Assembly: GCA_043797615.1 (NCBI GenBank)
Contig: JAZDPK010000023.1
Coordinates: 1 to 19,806 of the forward strand
Length of the DNA: 19,806 nucleotides
DNA from: JAZDPK01 sp043797615
Lineage (GTDB): Bacteria > Patescibacteriota > Patescibacteriia > UBA11705 > JABHMO01
Direction: 5' to 3'
The notes below the pieces were generated by a model. It was not told where the DNA came from, searched no databases, and saw only the letters and a program-made list of their open reading frames with translations. Below, in pieces: positions 19,738 through 19,806 of this stretch (positions within the stretch are counted from its first letter, which is position 1; every line of letters starts with the position of its first letter). The position numbers were made by a program, and so were the translations under genes.

Positions 19738-19806
19738 AAGGGGAAAACGATTGATGCGAATAAACCGAAATGCAAATGATGCGAATAAAAAAACAAGAAA
19801 TCAAAA

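Noticed and set aside
1..19806. Genetic code 25 (TGA read as glycine)
   Set aside because: Several full-length genes end naturally at TGA, including AMP phosphorylase, the transposase and the glycosyltransferase-like gene, at positions expected for the families.

Overview
The window looks like a chromosome segment from a Patescibacteria (Candidate Phyla Radiation) bacterium. The evidence is an archaeal/CPR-type AMP phosphorylase, a WxL-like secreted protein beside a DUF916-like/LysM protein, a single-domain GIY-YIG protein, an S23 four-helix-bundle gene, and many short palindromic repeats between genes. TGA serves as a normal stop (for example at 1456-1458, 9003-9005 and 19018-19020), so the code-25 Gracilibacteria/Absconditabacteria lineages are unlikely. 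No rRNA or CRISPR was seen, and the species cannot be named from sequence alone.

Layout. 1-1458: 3' part of AMP phosphorylase, fairly GC-rich. 1500-5400: a visibly AT-rich accessory stretch with a small unknown ORF, a two-TM unknown protein, and a restriction-modification pair. The pair is an SPPY-type methyltransferase with a degenerate SNase-like tail overlapping a MjaI-like endonuclease. The ORFs are separated by related 3' repeats and hairpin clusters. 5414-7096: a membrane-anchored DsbA-like protein converging on a minus-strand CDP-alcohol phosphatidyltransferase, with several hairpins between them.

7100-9560: a repeat-rich tRNA-Ser locus. An intact tRNA-Ser(GGA) lies at 9270-9357, preceded by three damaged copies of its 5' part (from 7452, 7656 and 9172). 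A GIY-YIG gene starts just after the second copy, and its stop codon lies in the CTAG flank of an IS5-type insertion sequence. If the IS and one CTAG are removed in silico, a compact unit remains: tRNA 5' part, GIY-YIG gene, next tRNA 5' part. I consider this the best candidate in the window for an undescribed mobile system.

9600-16755: a cell-surface locus. A good promoter and a leader peptide precede the WxL-like secreted protein. A membrane protein with a LysM-like tail, a sequon-rich acidic secreted protein and an unknown cytosolic protein follow. Next come a large secreted protein with a phage-tail-fibre-like C-terminal half and a membrane-anchored class A beta-lactamase-fold serine hydrolase. 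The DsbA-like protein could form disulfides in the cysteine-containing secreted proteins.

16830-17302: a four-helix-bundle (S23) gene framed by 33-nt inverted repeats, resembling a free-standing 23S rRNA intervening-sequence cassette. 17411-19737: two SAM methyltransferases around a glycosyltransferase-like protein, plausibly for glycan modification, then a 50-residue membrane-anchored peptide at the right edge.
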